NCBI GenBank assembly: GCA_946631075.1
Contig: CAMOZS010000027.1
Span: 1 to 14,117, forward strand
Origin: an uncultured Bacillota bacterium
GTDB lineage: Bacteria > Bacillota > Clostridia > Peptostreptococcales > Anaerovoracaceae
Length of the DNA: 14,117 nt
Direction: 5' to 3'
The number at the start of each line of letters is the position of its first letter. Within the stretch, counting starts at the first letter, position 1. Both the position numbers and the translations under genes were made by a program. This document shows, in pieces, positions 13,248 through 14,117 of this stretch. The notes under the pieces are model-generated. The model did no database searches. It worked only from the letters and a program-made list of their open reading frames with translations, and was not told the origin of the DNA.

Positions 13248-14117
13248 TGTCATTTACATCGTTTGCGTTCATAATATTTGTCGGAGTGGTGGTACTTGCC
13301 TACTACCTGACGCCGAAGAAGTACCGGTGGATCACACTGCTTGTCGCAAGTTACTTCTATTATCTTGAGGCCAGCGCCAAATCCTTCGTGTTCATCCTGT
13401 TCACGACCATCGTCACCTTCTACGCGGCCCGTTATATAGACAAGGTCGAGGCAGAGCAGAAAGACTATATCGCCGCCCACAAGGCAGAGCTTTCCAGAGA
13501 CGAGAAGAAGGCTTACAAGGAGACCATGGGCAAGAAGAAGAAGCGGATCCTGACCCTGGCCCTGGTCCTGGACTTCGGGATCCTGGTCTGCCTGAAATAT
13601 TTCCGCTACTACCTGGGCGCCCTGGGCGTGGAGATGTTCGCGGGGACCGCGGGGATCCTGATCCCCCTGGGGATCTCCTTCTACACCTTCCAGTCGGCAG
13701 GCTACCTGTTCGACGTCTACAGGACCAAGGTGCCGGCGGATACCAACCTGGCCAAGTTCGCCCTCTTCACATCCTTCTTCCCCCAGATCGTCCAGGGGCC
13801 CATCCCCCGTTACGATCAGCTGGCGGGACAGCTCTATGAAGGACATGACTTCAAATATAAGAACCTGGCCCACGGAGCCCAGCTCATGCTCTGGGGCTTC
13901 TTCAAGAAACTGGTCATCGCCGACCGGATCGGGACTCTGGTCGGAGAGGTCTATATCAACTGGGATCAGTACTCCGGATGGCCGGTCATCGTCGCCATGT
14001 TCGGATACGCCATCCAGCTCTACATGGATTTCAGCGGCGGTGTCGATATCGCCAGAGGCGTTGCCCGCTGCATGGGCATCGATATGGCCAGAAACTTCCG
14101 CCGGCCCTACTTCGCGG
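13247..14117 (+). CDS. MBOAT-family O-acyltransferase (AlgI/DltB/PatA-like), 3' end cut by window
   Basis: Translating from ATG 13247 gives an open frame of 290 codons with no stop, running off the window end. It is a membrane-bound O-acyltransferase, which moves an acyl group (typically acetyl) from the cytosol across the membrane onto a surface polymer. Evidence: a hydrophobic N-terminus (about residues 4-21), further membrane segments, a lysine-rich cytosolic loop (about 65-100), the family signatures IPLGISFYTFQS (about 139-150), GPIPRY at 184-189, and DFSGGVDIA at 261-269 followed by NFRRPYF. The catalytic histidine lies further downstream and is not visible. The start overlaps the preceding TAA as TAATG, with GGAGAG shortly upstream. 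Pairing with an SGNH protein matches alginate, peptidoglycan and teichoic-acid acylation systems. No dltA or dltC is seen, so O-acetylation is a better guess than D-alanylation. Confidence 0.92.
   Translation, partial: MSFTSFAFIIFVGVVVLAYYLTPKKYRWITLLVASYFYYLEASAKSFVFILFTTIVTFYAARYIDKVEAEQKDYIAAHKAELSRDEKKAYKETMGKKKKRILTLALVLDFGILVCLKYFRYYLGALGVEMFAGTAGILIPLGISFYTFQSAGYLFDVYRTKVPADTNLAKFALFTSFFPQIVQGPIPRYDQLAGQLYEGHDFKYKNLAHGAQLMLWGFFKKLVIADRIGTLVGEVYINWDQYSGWPVIVAMFGYAIQLYMDFSGGVDIARGVARCMGIDMARNFRRPYFA

Overview
The window is a GC-rich stretch (high-50s percent by eye, not counted) with tightly packed genes, strong AGGAGG-type ribosome binding sites, a TTG start, a lipobox lipoprotein and several CDP-glycerol glycerophosphotransferase-like enzymes. 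This points to a Gram-positive, single-membrane bacterium, most likely a higher-GC member of the Clostridia (Lachnospiraceae or Eubacteriales type). That placement is inference; there is no rRNA or tRNA to anchor it. The locus is a cell-surface polymer cluster: a teichoic-acid-like or polyol-phosphate capsule system, with glycosylation and acyl-decoration functions.

Layout: (1) 31-2380, plus strand: two overlapping CDP-glycerol transferase-family genes. (2) 2384-5057, minus strand: a two-gene unit with a large GT-C-like multispan membrane protein upstream of a small lipoprotein. It converges on the first unit with only 3 bp between stop codons. (3) 5058-5202: a divergent intergenic region with two back-to-back promoter candidates. 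(4) 5203-12023, plus strand: an operon of a CapK/PaaK-like adenylate-forming enzyme, two more CDP-glycerol transferase-family proteins, a dTDP-glucose 4,6-dehydratase (RmlB/RfbB) and a membrane-anchored FN3 plus polysaccharide deacetylase protein. Gaps are 14, 1, 2 and 21 nt. (5) 12024-12125: a second promoter with a perfect 12-bp palindrome between -35 and -10. (6) 12126-14117, plus strand: an SGNH/DltD-like membrane-anchored protein (TTG start) and an MBOAT O-acyltransferase that runs off the window end.

Working model (inference): the four transferase-like proteins prime, build or modify a glycerol-phosphate-type polymer at the inner face of the membrane; RmlB feeds a dTDP-deoxysugar branch; the GT-C protein may add sugars on the outer face; the deacetylase and the SGNH/MBOAT pair tailor acyl groups on the exported polymer. 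CDP-glycerol synthesis (TagD), an exporter, RmlA/C/D and the wall ligase are not in this window.

No mobile element, CRISPR array, tRNA or rRNA was seen. The most notable features are a truncated GT-B domain remnant at the C-terminus of the fourth transferase, divergence of the WHG signature motif among the four transferases, and the palindrome-bearing promoter ahead of the SGNH/MBOAT genes.
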